Counted from the stretch's first letter, positions 43,838-54,500 are shown. The stretch: DNA of 64,000 nt from Gordonia sp. KTR9 (GCF_000143885.2 NC_018581.1:4774001-4838000), one strand, 5' to 3'. Numbers and translations are program-made. Notes: a model not told the origin generated them from the sequence alone.

Positions 43838-44785
43838 TCAGGGGGCCGAGGATGAGCCGAGGTGGATGGTCACCCCGGTGAGTTCGGCACCGAGGTCCCA
43901 CAGTCGCGCAGCGACGTCGCGGTCCTTCGCCTTCGCCGACGGCTCCACCAGCACCGGCGGACCGGCCAGCCCGAAACCTCCCACGGGACCGTAGTATTCG
44001 CCGCCCTGCGCCTTCGGATCGGTGCCGGCGCGGAGGACCGAGAGGGCTCCGTCCGGCGGATCCATGATGAAACGATCGGTGAGCCATCGCAGCGAGGACG
44101 CGTGGTATGCCCACTGCAGGAATCTGCTCTGCTCGCGCATCACCCCGGTGCGGGTGCCACCGGGGTGGGCGGCGAGCGAAATCGCCGACACCTCGGCACT
44201 TCTCATGCGCCGGTCGAGTTCGAGCGCGAACAGCATCTGCGCGAGCTTCGCACGGGAGTACGCACCCGCGCTGCTGAAGGTCCGGTCCATGGGGATGTCG
44301 GAGAAGTCGATGGTGCCTGCTCGATGGGCGTGGCTGCCGACGGTGACCACCCGCCCGGCATCGGCCGCCAGAATCCGGTCCATCAGCAGTCCGGTGAGCG
44401 CGTAGTGACCGAGGTAGTTCGTGCCGAAGTCCATCTCGAAACCGTCGGGCGTCAGGTCACGACGCGCCCGCATGACCCCGGCGTTGTTGACCAGCAGGTC
44501 GATCCGGGTATGACGCGCGCCGATCTCGGCGGCGGCCGCACGGACGGAATCCAGACTGGCGAGGTCGAGATCGACGATCTCCAGCTCGGCGCCCGGGACC
44601 TTCCCGACGATGTCGTCGCGGGCCTCCGCGGAGGTCTCCGGATTGCGGCACGCCAGCACGACATGTGCGCCCAGCGTCGCCAGCCCGAGCGCGATCTCGC
44701 GTCCGATCCCCGAATTCGCACCGGTCACCACCGCAACCCGGCCGGTCTGCGGCGGCGCGTCGGCCAGCGTCCACCCCGACTTCAC
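43838..44785 (-). CDS. Short-chain dehydrogenase/reductase (retinol/protochlorophyllide-reductase-like)
   Basis: 315 residues from GTG 44785, AGGGGG 6 nt upstream. Classical SDR: VAVVTGANSGIGREIAL, DLDLASLDSVRAAA, LLVNNAGVMRA, catalytic Ser region GRVVTVGSHAHRAG and AYSRAKLAQMLFALEL (Y-x3-K), with the long substrate C-terminus of the extended retinol-dehydrogenase-like subgroup. NADP specificity is likely from LACRNPE. It follows the StyA-like gene by 69 bp on the same strand; an 8-bp palindrome precedes its start. Confidence 0.9.
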   Translation of the reverse strand: MKSGWTLADAPPQTGRVAVVTGANSGIGREIALGLATLGAHVVLACRNPETSAEARDDIVGKVPGAELEIVDLDLASLDSVRAAAAEIGARHTRIDLLVNNAGVMRARRDLTPDGFEMDFGTNYLGHYALTGLLMDRILAADAGRVVTVGSHAHRAGTIDFSDIPMDRTFSSAGAYSRAKLAQMLFALELDRRMRSAEVSAISLAAHPGGTRTGVMREQSRFLQWAYHASSLRWLTDRFIMDPPDGALSVLRAGTDPKAQGGEYYGPVGGFGLAGPPVLVEPSAKAKDRDVAARLWDLGAELTGVTIHLGSSSAP

Positions 44786-44808
44786 ATCTGCCCCCTTCGA
44801 CGCCGACT

Positions 44809-44827
44809 CGAACGACGATGTCGTTCG
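44809..44827. promoter_or_regulatory. Perfect inverted repeat CGAACGAC-GAT-GTCGTTCG
   Basis: Eight-bp perfect arms with a 3-bp centre, 24-42 bp upstream of the SDR start at 44785, in the gap after the StyA-like stop. A good operator candidate for a dimeric regulator, for which no adjacent gene is obvious. Confidence 0.5.
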
Positions 44828-44854
44828 TATCACATCGGCGCCGAGGGGCGGGTG

Positions 44855-46213
44855 TCAGGCGCTCACGGCCGCCGGGGTGGCGCTGCTGAACCGCCCGGCC
44901 GGCGCGAACCGGGCGAGGACCTCGTCGTGCGGCTCTCCGGCCACCGCGGAGATGAATCCCTCCACGTCCTCGCGGGTCCGCAGACCGAGGAGCGGATTCG
45001 GTTCGGACAGCAGACCGAACAGGGCCGACGCGATCGCGGGACTGACGGCGGCAGCCGGAAACGACAGCTCCAGGTGGGTCGCGTAGTCGGGATCACCCAG
45101 GTAGAGCCGGGTGACCTCGACGGCGGCCCGTCCGCGTCGTTCCCAGTGCTTCTCGAACTCCGCCGACAGCCACTCCGCGGTGAACTCGCCGTCGTGGTCC
45201 CGTGCAGCCTTCACGAGCTCGGCGACCTGGATCAGCGTGTTCTGCGCGCCCTGTCCCGCTACCGGGTCGACGGCGATCGCGGTGTCGCCGATCGCCGCGA
45301 CCGGGTGCCCGCCCGCGGTGGTGGCGACGGCCTGCCGGACCGTCGGGGTGACCGCGCCCTTGAGCCACGAGACCGGGTCGGATTCGATGACCTGCAGCCG
45401 ATCGATGACCGGCGCGTCCTCCGGGAAGAACTCGGCGAAGATGCCGGAGATCGTCTGCCGGGCGGACACCGCGTCGTGGACGTCGTCGATCCGGCCGGCC
45501 CACGCTCCGTCGGGCTTGGCGAAGACGATGAACGACCACGTCGGTCCGGCGTCCTTGTGGAGGAACGGTCCGACGAAGATCTCACCGTTCTGCGCGTCGA
45601 GGTTGAACAGCGAGTGGTCACCGCCGGCGCTGCTGCGGTAGGCGAAGGACTCGGGGCCGTGATCGACTCCGGTGAGGGTCACCTGCAGCAGGCGGCGCTG
45701 CGGTTCCCGGTAGTGCGTGCGCGACTCGTCGACCGGGAAGAGCGTCGAGAGCCCGCCCTTGCCGGTGGCGACGAGCGTGATGTCGGCGTCGGCGGCGATC
45801 GCGTCGAGGCGGTCGGTGTCGACCTGACCCACCTCGAATCGGCCACCGCGGTCCAGGAATCGGCCGAGACGGTCGTCGGCCTTCAGGCGCAGGTCGACGG
45901 CCTGGGCCACATAGCCGTAGTCCGGGTTGAACTCGAGGACCGGGGCACGCTCGTCACCGACGCCGGAGTACAGGCGAGCGCTGATGCCGGTCGTGTTCCC
46001 GACCTCGTAGAGGTCTTCGATGATCTCGGCGTCCCACTCACGGGACTTGCCGAACAGGACGCCGACACCGGTCGGCGGCACCTTGTCGCGCAGCGACTCG
46101 CGGTCGCGATCGCTGTAGAGCGTGACGTCGAACCCGGCGTCGAGAAAGCCGAGCGCCGCGCTGGTACCGGCCAGCCCGGCCCCGATGATCGCTACCGATC
46201 GTCGTGCTGTCAT
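44855..46213 (-). CDS. FAD-dependent monooxygenase, styrene/indole monooxygenase (StyA) family
   Basis: 452 residues from ATG 46213, GGGGAGA upstream. GxGxxG dinucleotide-binding opening VAIIGAGLAGTSAALGFLDAG, VTLYSDRDRESL, and the FAD ribityl region AIGDTAIAVDPVAGQGAQNTL. The plan matches StyA-type epoxidases that use FADH2 supplied by a separate reductase (StyB); no StyB is adjacent. Epoxidation of an aromatic alkene or related oxidation is expected, with substrate unknown. The SDR downstream could process a product. Confidence 0.88.
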   Translation of the reverse strand: MTARRSVAIIGAGLAGTSAALGFLDAGFDVTLYSDRDRESLRDKVPPTGVGVLFGKSREWDAEIIEDLYEVGNTTGISARLYSGVGDERAPVLEFNPDYGYVAQAVDLRLKADDRLGRFLDRGGRFEVGQVDTDRLDAIAADADITLVATGKGGLSTLFPVDESRTHYREPQRRLLQVTLTGVDHGPESFAYRSSAGGDHSLFNLDAQNGEIFVGPFLHKDAGPTWSFIVFAKPDGAWAGRIDDVHDAVSARQTISGIFAEFFPEDAPVIDRLQVIESDPVSWLKGAVTPTVRQAVATTAGGHPVAAIGDTAIAVDPVAGQGAQNTLIQVAELVKAARDHDGEFTAEWLSAEFEKHWERRGRAAVEVTRLYLGDPDYATHLELSFPAAAVSPAIASALFGLLSEPNPLLGLRTREDVEGFISAVAGEPHDEVLARFAPAGRFSSATPAAVSA

Positions 46214-46343
46214 GTGTGGATCTCCCCTGGTTGTCGGCGTGCAATGGCTGCTCGACAGGGTGCCGGGGCGATCGGTGCGGATGAAGGGTTAGACGCATCG
46301 AGAACGAATGGCTCGCGCGCCGGCGCCCGTTGGGGGTTGAGGA

Positions 46344-46901
46344 CTACGCCTCGTCGCGCACGCGGAGATAGCGCTCGTAGACCACCTGCTCGTAGGTGCG
46401 GGTCTCGGCGAGTCGGAGCTGCACCGGGGAGGTGACCGGCGGCAGCAACGGTGTACCGCCACCGACGATGATCGGATACCGGAAGATGCGGAACTCGTCG
46501 ACGAATCCCAGTTCGATGGCCTGCCGCGCCAGGTCTGCACCACCGATCTCGACGTCGGCGTCGGTCGAGTCCAGCACCGCGGTGAGTTCGTCGGCCAGCG
46601 GGCCCCGAGCCAGCCGGGCATTGCCCTCGACCGCCGTGAGGGTGCGACTGAAGACCACCTTGGGCAGCGCCGTCCAGATGTCGGCGAACGCGGCGTGGGC
46701 CTCGTTCTCACGCATCCGCGGGTCGGTCTCCCAGACCACCATCGCCTCGTAGAGACGTCGGCCGCACACGAAGGCGCCGAGTTCGGCCACCCGTTCGGTG
46801 TGGAAGGCGAACAATCCGTCGTCGGGGACCGTCCAGTTGAAGTCGCCGTCGCGATCGGAGATGAAGCCGTCGACCGACACGCCCATCGACAAGAGCAGCA
46901 T
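46344..46901 (-). CDS. Dihydrofolate reductase family (RibD C-terminal-like) protein
   Basis: 185 residues from ATG 46901; the reading frame extends upstream but MLLLSMGVSVDGFISDRDGD is the typical start. DHFR-like markers: FVCGRRLYEAMVVW, LPKVVFSRTLT, DVEIGGADLARQAIELG and DEFRIFRYPIIVGGGTPLLP. Members usually act on pterin- or flavin-like substrates or are of unknown role; not the housekeeping DHFR. Divergent from the acyltransferase gene at 47042. Confidence 0.85.
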   Translation of the reverse strand: MLLLSMGVSVDGFISDRDGDFNWTVPDDGLFAFHTERVAELGAFVCGRRLYEAMVVWETDPRMRENEAHAAFADIWTALPKVVFSRTLTAVEGNARLARGPLADELTAVLDSTDADVEIGGADLARQAIELGFVDEFRIFRYPIIVGGGTPLLPPVTSPVQLRLAETRTYEQVVYERYLRVRDEA

Positions 46902-47041
46902 GCGAGGGATGGTACGGCGCTGCCGGGCCCGCGACGCGGACTTCGTGGAGAGCGCGCATTCCCACGAGTCTGCTGTGAGGTCCGACGACACCCCGCTCGT
47001 GCCAGGCCGGCCTCAGGTGCGGGCAAGTACCATCGCCCTCT

Positions 47042-49234
47042 GTGCGTACGCCCCTGACCGATGCGACACCCGTCGCAACCCCGAACGAGGACGCCGCGAC
47101 CGGTAACACGTCCGGGTACCGGTTGGACCTCGACGGGCTGCGCGGTGTCGCGATCGCGCTGGTGGCGATCTTCCACGTCTGGTTCGGCCGGGTGTCCGGC
47201 GGCGTCGACGTCTTCCTCACCCTGTCGGGCTACTTCTTCGTCGCTTCCCTGCTCAAACATGTCCTGGCCACGCAGCCCGCGACGAGTTCGTGGCGTGCGG
47301 CGATCAATCCGTGGCCGCGGTTCTCCCGACTCCTCCGCCGGCTGCTGCCCGCCCTGCTGCTGGTGCTCGCGGTCACGGCCGGCCTGATCGCGCTGATCAT
47401 GCCGACGACCCGGTGGGGACCGCTCGGCGCCGAACTCCAGGCCAGCGCGCTGTACTACCAGAACTGGCATCTCGCGTTCGAGTCGCAGGACTACGCGGCC
47501 GCCGATTCCGCCAACAGCCCGATGCAGCATCTCTGGTCGATGTCGATGCAGGGCCAGTTCTTCGTCCTCACCCTCGTGTGCGCCCTGGCGCTGGGCGCGG
47601 TGCTGCGCGCCCTGGGCCGCCGATCCGCGTTCTTCGCCGACCCCAAGGTGGTCCGGGGGGTCGTCGGGATCGCGCTCGGCGTCGTCGCACTGGGCTCGTT
47701 CGCGTGGGCGAACCACCGCCACGGGATCAACCAGCCGTTCACCTACTACGACACCGTCGCCCGCCTGTGGGAACCGCTCGTGGGTGGTCTGCTCGCAGTG
47801 TGGATGCCGCGTATCCCGTTGTCGCAGCGGGTGCGTGATCTGCTCGGGATCATCGCCCTCGGCCTCATCGTCACGTGCGGGTGGTGGATCGCGGGGGTCC
47901 AGGAATATCCGGCCGCGTGGGCGCTCGTGCCGGTCGGGGCGACCCTCCTGCTCATCTGGGTCGGATCGTCGCAGACCGCCCCCATCGACCGGGCGGGCAC
48001 GGCCGGCCAGACCTCCATCCGGTCCGGGGTCAGCCGGGGCCTCGCGCATCCGAGACTCGTGTGGCTCGGTTCGATCGCGTACGCGCTGTACCTGTGGCAC
48101 TGGCCGGTGCTCATCTTCTACCTGGCCTGGCGCTATCAGGACGACGTCTCGTGGTTCGAGGGCACCGCCATCCTGGCCGTGTCGGTCCTACTGGCCTGGC
48201 TGACGACCAAATACGTCGAGGCGCCGCTGCGCGCGGGCAAGGCCGACCGCAAGCGGGCGGACACGGCGCGGCCGGCGCCGCAGGACACCCGCGGCTACCG
48301 TCGCGCGCTCGTCGCGGTGCTGGTCGTCATCAGCGTCGCGACCGGGGCTGCCGCGGTGACCTGGCAGCGCGACGCCGCGAACGCCACCCTCGACACCCAG
48401 AATCTCGACCCGCGCCTCTACCCGGGTGCGCGGGCGTTCCTCGACGGGGCGCCGGTGCCGAACGTGACCGCGCAACCGAGCCCGAACGTCGTCGACATGG
48501 ACTGGCCGATCACCTCCTACGACTCGATCATCAGCGGATGGAAGGACCCGTCCATCAAGGTCGGGTACTACGGCGACGTCGACGCCACTCGCACGATCGC
48601 GCTCGTCGGCGGGTCGCACGCCGAACAGTGGATCACCGCCCTCGACGCCATCGGCAAACGCCACGGCTTCCGCGTGACCACCTACCTCAAGGTCGGGTGT
48701 GCTCTCACGACCGAGCACGTCTTCACCTGGTTCGGCCAGAAGTACTACCAGTGCAACGACTGGTCGCGCCGGGTCATGGAACGTCTGGCCGTCGACAAAC
48801 CCGACGTCGTGTTCACCAACAGCACCCGTCCGGTAGAGGCGGGCGACGGCGACTACGTGCCCAAGGACTACGAGGAGATCTTCGCCGAGTTCCGCGACCG
48901 CGGCCAGCGCGTCGTCGCGGTCCGCGACAACCCCTGGGCGACCGGACAACTCAAGCCACCGGAGTGTCTCGCCAGCGGCCGCAAACCCGAGGTGTGCGGG
49001 GTGCCCCGCGACCAGGCGATGGCACCGGCCGACCCTGCGGCCCCGCTCGCCGGCGAGTTCCCCAACATGAGCTTCCTCGACTACACCGACGCCATGTGCG
49101 ACGACACCTACTGCCCCGCGGTCGTCGGGAACATCCTGGTGTGGCACGACTTCCACCACCTGTCGGCGACCTTCGTCCGCAGCCTCATCCCCGCCGTCGA
49201 AGCCGACCTGCAGCGGTCGCTGCGGTGGTGGTGA
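47042..49234 (+). CDS. Acyltransferase-3 (OafA/WecH-type) fused to SGNH hydrolase domain
   Basis: 730 residues from GTG 47042. N-terminal integral-membrane acyltransferase-3 (about 25-400): the YRLDLDGLRGVAIALVAIFHVWFGRVSGGVDVFL opening (R-x10-H motif), QHLWSMSMQGQFF and SIAYALYLWHWPVLIF. After a linker helix (VAVLVVISVATGAAAVTW) comes an exported SGNH-like domain with ALVGGSHAEQW (about 520) and HDFHHLSATFV (about 702), giving Ser and Asp/His. Such two-part enzymes transfer acetyl or short acyl groups to cell-envelope sugars, as in OatA. Substrate in this cell wall unknown. Confidence 0.92.
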   Translation: MRTPLTDATPVATPNEDAATGNTSGYRLDLDGLRGVAIALVAIFHVWFGRVSGGVDVFLTLSGYFFVASLLKHVLATQPATSSWRAAINPWPRFSRLLRRLLPALLLVLAVTAGLIALIMPTTRWGPLGAELQASALYYQNWHLAFESQDYAAADSANSPMQHLWSMSMQGQFFVLTLVCALALGAVLRALGRRSAFFADPKVVRGVVGIALGVVALGSFAWANHRHGINQPFTYYDTVARLWEPLVGGLLAVWMPRIPLSQRVRDLLGIIALGLIVTCGWWIAGVQEYPAAWALVPVGATLLLIWVGSSQTAPIDRAGTAGQTSIRSGVSRGLAHPRLVWLGSIAYALYLWHWPVLIFYLAWRYQDDVSWFEGTAILAVSVLLAWLTTKYVEAPLRAGKADRKRADTARPAPQDTRGYRRALVAVLVVISVATGAAAVTWQRDAANATLDTQNLDPRLYPGARAFLDGAPVPNVTAQPSPNVVDMDWPITSYDSIISGWKDPSIKVGYYGDVDATRTIALVGGSHAEQWITALDAIGKRHGFRVTTYLKVGCALTTEHVFTWFGQKYYQCNDWSRRVMERLAVDKPDVVFTNSTRPVEAGDGDYVPKDYEEIFAEFRDRGQRVVAVRDNPWATGQLKPPECLASGRKPEVCGVPRDQAMAPADPAAPLAGEFPNMSFLDYTDAMCDDTYCPAVVGNILVWHDFHHLSATFVRSLIPAVEADLQRSLRWW

Positions 49235-49256
49235 GTCACCTCGGGAAGGAGCAGGG

Positions 49257-49850
49257 TCAGCTGACCGCGGTCAGCACCGCACGCGGTCCGGCGAACACGG
49301 TCTCGCGGATGTGATTGCGCACAAGAGTCCAGGCGGGACAGTCACATCGGGCCGCGACGCCGCGCGCGTCGACACCTTGGTACCGGCACAACGCGATGGC
49401 CCGGCGAAGGTGGAAGTCCTGCGTCACGATGACCACCTCGTCGACGCCGAACACCTCCCGCGCACGCCGGCAGCTCGCGGCGGTGTCGAGACCGGCCGGG
49501 TCGCCGACGATCACCCGCGACGCCACCCCGCGATCCTCCAGATAGCTCCGCATCACCGCCGGCTCGTTCCCGGCTTCCTCGGAACCGTTGCCGGAGTTGA
49601 TGATCCGATCCACCCCTCCGGCGCGGTACAGCTCCAGCGCGGTGTCGAGGCGACCGCGCACGTAGTCGCCGGGAGACCCGTCGTCGTGGACGAGCGAACC
49701 CAACACCAGCAGCGTCGGACGGGAAGCGGGCGCGGGCGCGTCGTCGACCCTGCCCGCCGACGCGAAGTACATCCAGGTGACGGCCACGGTGATCCACAGT
49801 TCGACCAGCACCAGCAGTGCCGGCACCACCAGACGAGCACCCGATCTCAC
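49257..49850 (-). CDS. DUF218/YdcF-SanA-like membrane protein
   Basis: 197 residues from GTG 49850 (upstream GTAGGG is very close; start uncertain). An N-terminal membrane helix (LVVPALLVLVELWITVAVTWMYF) is followed by the DUF218 domain: TLLVLGSLVHDDGSPGDYVRGRLDTALEL, NSGNGSEEAGNEPAVM, DTAASCRRAREVFGVDEVVIVTQDFHLRRAIALC. SanA/YdcF proteins influence envelope permeability in other bacteria; activity unknown. Divergent from the wax ester synthase gene. Confidence 0.88.
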   Translation of the reverse strand: MRSGARLVVPALLVLVELWITVAVTWMYFASAGRVDDAPAPASRPTLLVLGSLVHDDGSPGDYVRGRLDTALELYRAGGVDRIINSGNGSEEAGNEPAVMRSYLEDRGVASRVIVGDPAGLDTAASCRRAREVFGVDEVVIVTQDFHLRRAIALCRYQGVDARGVAARCDCPAWTLVRNHIRETVFAGPRAVLTAVS

Positions 49851-49983
49851 CCCTACAACGTAGGGAACCCGTCCCCAACATGGCCATTCCAGCCCGGGCC
49901 CGGCGGTCACCCCGTGATACTTGGAGGACCCGGTCGCGCTCAGCCTGTGCGCACCACCCCGCGGTGTTGAAAGTGATGGTGCG

Positions 49984-51357
49984 ATGCCGTACATGCCGGT
50001 CACCTCGTCGATGTTCCTGTTGGCCGAGACACGTGAGCAACCCATGCACGTCGGGGGACTCCAGCTGTTCGTGCCACGCGAGGGCCAGTCGTCCAGCGAG
50101 CTCGCCGAGGAGATCATCGAGGCGTTCTGCGGCTGCACCGAGATCCATCCGCTCTTCCGCAAACGCCCGGCCTCGCCGGTGACGATACTCGGCAACGTCG
50201 CGTGGTCCTACGACGACGAGATCGACTTCGACTACCACGTGCGTCGTGCGGTCCTCCCCCGCCCGGGCCGCGTGCTCGAGCTGTTGCGCTACGTCTCACT
50301 CAACCACGGGGCACTGCTGGATCGGTTCCGCCCGATGTGGGAGATCCATGTCATCGAGGGCCTCGCGGACGGGCGGGTGGCGCTCTACAGCAAGATCCAC
50401 CACTCGGTGGTCGACGGCGTCTCCGCCCTGCGACTCCTGCAGCGCACGCTCTCCGAGGACCCCGGCGACCGGTCGGGCACCGCACCGTGGGACCCGGCGC
50501 TCGCCGAACGTCGCCGTCCCCGTCCTGCGCCGAGTCTGCGCGGCCGGGTGTCGGGATTGGCGAACGTGGCCGGCCAGATCGCCGGCCTCGGACCGGCCGC
50601 GGCCAAGGTGGCCGTCGCCGGTCTGCGCGATCCGGACTTCGTGGCGCCCCTCGGACGAGCACCGCGCACCATCCTCGACGTCGCCATCGGCAGCGCCCGC
50701 CGGTTCGCCTCCCAACAGTGGGAACTCGACCGTCTCCGTGCGGTGGCAGACGCCCGGAGCATCACCCTCAACGACGTCATCGTCGCGATGTGTTCGGGCG
50801 CGCTGCGGTCGTACCTCATCGACCAGGACGCGTTGCCCGACGCGCCGCTGATCGCCGCGGTACCGGTGTCGATGCACACCGACGGCGACGACGACGGCAA
50901 TGCGGTGACCGCGATCCTGGTGAGCCTGGCAACCGACGAACCCGATGCCGAACGCCGGCTCGACAAGCTCGTGGATTCGGCGCGGCACAGCAAGTCCGTG
51001 GTCCGCGGTCTGCGACCGTTGCAGGCCCTCGCCCTCGGCGCGGCCAACTTCGCGCCCCTGGCCTTCGCCACCGTCCCCGGCTTCGTGCAGTACGTCCCGC
51101 CGCAGTTCAACATCATCATCAGCAATGTGCCTGGCCCGACAAAGCACCTCTACTGGAACGGCGCCCGACTCGACGGTGTGTATCCCGTCTCAATCCCGAC
51201 GCAGGGACTGGCGCTCAACATCACCGTGACCAGCACCGCCGATCACATCAACTTCGGCCTGATCGGTGCTCGCGCCCAGCTCCCGAGCCTCCAACGGCTG
51301 CTCACACACCTCGACACCGCGCTCGAGGAGCTCGAGAAGGTCGCGCACACGCGGTGA
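49984..51357 (+). CDS. WS/DGAT family wax ester synthase/diacylglycerol acyltransferase
   Basis: 457 residues from ATG 49984; ATG 49993 also possible. The condensation-like fold has FLLAETREQPMHVGGLQLF near the start, active-site KIHHSVVDGVSALRLL (H139-H140-x3-D144-G145), and the family's second motif in IISNVPGPTKHLYWNGARL and a YPVSIPTQGLALNITVTS segment. It joins acyl-CoA to diacylglycerol or a fatty alcohol for storage lipid, a hallmark of this group of actinobacteria. Upstream spacing to the divergent DUF218 gene is 133 bp. Confidence 0.93.
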   Translation: MPYMPVTSSMFLLAETREQPMHVGGLQLFVPREGQSSSELAEEIIEAFCGCTEIHPLFRKRPASPVTILGNVAWSYDDEIDFDYHVRRAVLPRPGRVLELLRYVSLNHGALLDRFRPMWEIHVIEGLADGRVALYSKIHHSVVDGVSALRLLQRTLSEDPGDRSGTAPWDPALAERRRPRPAPSLRGRVSGLANVAGQIAGLGPAAAKVAVAGLRDPDFVAPLGRAPRTILDVAIGSARRFASQQWELDRLRAVADARSITLNDVIVAMCSGALRSYLIDQDALPDAPLIAAVPVSMHTDGDDDGNAVTAILVSLATDEPDAERRLDKLVDSARHSKSVVRGLRPLQALALGAANFAPLAFATVPGFVQYVPPQFNIIISNVPGPTKHLYWNGARLDGVYPVSIPTQGLALNITVTSTADHINFGLIGARAQLPSLQRLLTHLDTALEELEKVAHTR

Positions 51358-51407
51358 ACCCCCGCGGGACTCGCGGTACGGACGTGGTGTCGCCCACCCT
51401 GACTCGA

Positions 51408-51427
51408 CAGTAAGTTACTGGCGAGTA
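51408..51427. promoter_or_regulatory. Overlapping palindromes upstream of the (Fe-S) reductase gene
   Basis: CAGTAA-G-TTACTG (51408-51420, perfect) overlaps TACT-GGCG-AGTA (51416-51427, perfect 4-bp arms). The pair lies about 160-180 bp upstream of the GTG at 51588 in the 230-bp non-coding region following the WS/DGAT stop. Probably a repressor site for the (Fe-S) reductase gene; the regulator is unknown. Confidence 0.5.
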
Positions 51428-51587
51428 TCATCGGTCATGAGGTAGACCTGCGTAATTAGGCCAGCCTTGGCAGCGCGCCGGTGGCGCAAGGAATTACGGT
51501 TATCTGTAGTACACCGCCCCGTGGTACCCAGCCTCGCGTTCCGCGACCCGGCGGCGGACGACCTAGACGAAAGGCCGGTACGCGCCC

Positions 51588-54500
51588 GTGACTACCACGA
51601 CGATTGCCATCGGCACGACAGCCGCGGTGATCAGCCTGTTCTGCTGGTACCTGTTCCTCGGCGGCGTGGTGCGGATCTACCGCACCATCAAGCTCGGACA
51701 CAAGGTCGACAGTTCCCGCTTCTGGCCCATCCTGCCGCGCATGATGACGATGCTCAAAGAGTTCATCGTCCACACGCGAATGGTGAAGTTCCGCACCGTC
51801 GGCTGGGCGCACTGGCTCGTGATGGTCGGCTTCCTCGGCGGCTTCCTGCTGTGGTTCGAGGCCTATGGCCAGTCCATCAACCCCGAGTTCCACTGGCCGG
51901 TCTTCGGTGACACGTTCGCGTGGCACCTGTGGGACGAGCTCCTCGGCATCGCGACCGTGGTCGGCATCATCGTCCTCATCGTCATCCGGCAGCTGAACCA
52001 CCCACGCGTCCCGGAACGGCTGTCCCGCTTCGGCGGTTCGCGCTTCGGTCCGGCGTACTTCGTCGAGGGCGTCGTGCTGCTCGAGGGTCTGGGCATGATC
52101 CTGGTGAAGGCGTCGAAGATCGCGACCTACGGTCACGCGAACGTCTACTCCGACTTCTTCACCATGCAGGTGGCGAAGATCCTGCCGGCCTCCCCGACGC
52201 TGGTGTCGATCTTCGCCGTCATCAAGCTGATGAGCGGAATGGTGTGGCTGGCCATGGTCGGCATGAACATCAGCTGGGGCGTTGCCTGGCACCGCTTCTC
52301 GGCCTTCTTCAACATCTACTTCAAGCGTGAGCAGGACGGCGGCGTCGCCCTCGGTGCCGCCAAGCCGATGATGAGCCAGGGCAAGGTCCTCGACATGGAG
52401 ACCGCCGACCCCGACGTCGACGCGTTCGGCGCGGGCAAGATCGAGGACTTCTCCTGGAAGGGCTGGCTCGACTTCACCACGTGTACCGAGTGCGGTCGCT
52501 GCCAGTCGCAGTGTCCGGCGTGGAACACCGGCAAGCCGCTGAGCCCGAAACTGCTCATCATGTCGCTGCGCGACCACGGCAATGCCAAGGCGCCCTACCT
52601 GCTGGCCGGCGGCCGCAAGGACATGGGCGGCGACGAGGTCGGCCTGGTCGACGCCGACGGCAACGTCGACGAGGACAAGCTCAACGCCATCCCCGAGGCG
52701 GCGCGCGCCGAGGCCGCCCGCAAGCTGGTCGGCGAGTCGAAGGGCGATCTCGGTGGCGGTCAGGTCGTCGAGGCCGTGGAAGGCGAGTTCGATCCGGAGG
52801 CCCTGGGCGCCGTCATCGACACCGAGACCCTGTGGAGCTGCACCACCTGTGGTGCCTGTGTCGAGCAGTGCCCCGTCGACATCGAGCACGTCGACCACAT
52901 CCTCGACATGCGCCGCTACCAGGTCCTGATCGAGTCGGACTTCCCGACCGAGCTGGCCGGCATGTTCAAGAACCTCGAGAACAAGGGCAACCCGTGGGGC
53001 CAGAACGCCTCCGCGCGTACCGCCTGGATCGACGAGATGGACATCGAGATCCCGGTCTTCGGCAAGGACGTCGAGTCGTTCGAGGGCTTCGAGTACCTGT
53101 TCTGGGTCGGCTGTGCCGGCGCCTACGAGGACCGCGCGAAGAAGACCACCAAGGCCGTCGCCGAATTGCTCGACATGGCCGCCGTCAACTTCATGGTCCT
53201 CGGCGAGGGCGAGACCTGTACCGGTGACTCCGCGCGACGCGCCGGCAACGAATTCCTCTTCCAGATGCTCGCGCAGCAGAACATCGAGATGCTCGGCGAG
53301 GTCTTCGCAACCGCGCCGGACCAGCGCAAGAAGGTCGTCGTCACCTGTGCGCACTGCTTCAACGCCCTGGGCAACGAGTACCCGCAGCTGGGCGCGAAGT
53401 ACGAGGTCGTCCACCACACGCAGCTCCTCAACCGCCTCGTGCGCGACAAGCGGCTCGTCCCCGTGGCACCGCTCGGCGAGGGCGTCACCTACCACGACCC
53501 GTGCTACCTGGGCCGTCACAACAAGGTCTACGACGCACCGCGTGAGCTGATGGGCGCCGCGGGCTCGACCCTCACCGAGATGCCGCGTCACGGCGAACGG
53601 TCCATGTGCTGTGGTGCCGGTGGTGCCCGCATGTGGATGGAAGAGCAGATCGGCAAGCGGATCAACCTCGACCGGGTCGACGAGGCACTCGACACCCTGG
53701 GCGACACGACCGGCGATCAGGTCAAGAAGGTCGCGACCGGCTGCCCGTTCTGCCGCGTGATGCTGACCGACGGTGTGACCGCACGGACCAGCGGCACCGA
53801 GTCCGAGGGCAAGGTCGAGGTCGTCGACGTCGCGCAGCTGCTGCTCGAATCGGTCAAGCGCGACCGGACCGAGGTCAAGCTCGGCGGCCGGTTCCTCGGA
53901 CCGCGTCCGACCGTCGCGGAGCCGGAGCCCGAACCCGAGCCCGAGAAGGTTCCCGCCGCGGCGACCGCATCTGCCTCGGCGACCACCGAGGCGGCGCCGA
54001 AGCCGAAGGTCGGCCTGGGCATGAAGGGCGGCAAGAAGCCGGGTGCGACGGCCAAGACCGCAGCGCCGGAAGCCCCCGCCGAGAAGGCGCCTGCCGAGAA
54101 GAAGCCGGCCTCCAAGGGCTTCGGGATGAAGGGCGGCAAGAAGCCCGGCGCCGCGGCATCGTCCGCCGCTCCGGCCACGGATTCCGCACCCGCGGAGGCT
54201 CCTGCCGAGGCACCCGCCGAGAAGAAGCCCGCCGCCAAGGGCTTCGGCATGAAGGGCGGCGCCAAGCGTCCCGGCGCGGCCGGCAAGCCCGCCGGGGGGA
54301 CCGCGCAGCCGGTGCCTGCCGAGACCGAGTCGTCGGAAGCGGTCAAGGAGGAGGTCGCCGAGGCCGCCACCGAGACCGCGGCCGAGAAGAAGCCCGCATC
54401 GAAGGGCTTCGGTATGGGCAAGGCGAAGCGGCCGGGTCAGAAGACCACCAACGCGGCAGCTCCGGCGGCCGGGGTGACCGCTCCCGCCGAGAGCAAGGTC

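Noticed and set aside
41481..43994. 837-codon plus-strand frame spanning Rieske and reductase genes
   Set aside because: It is the out-of-frame shadow of two genes with clear motifs in other frames.
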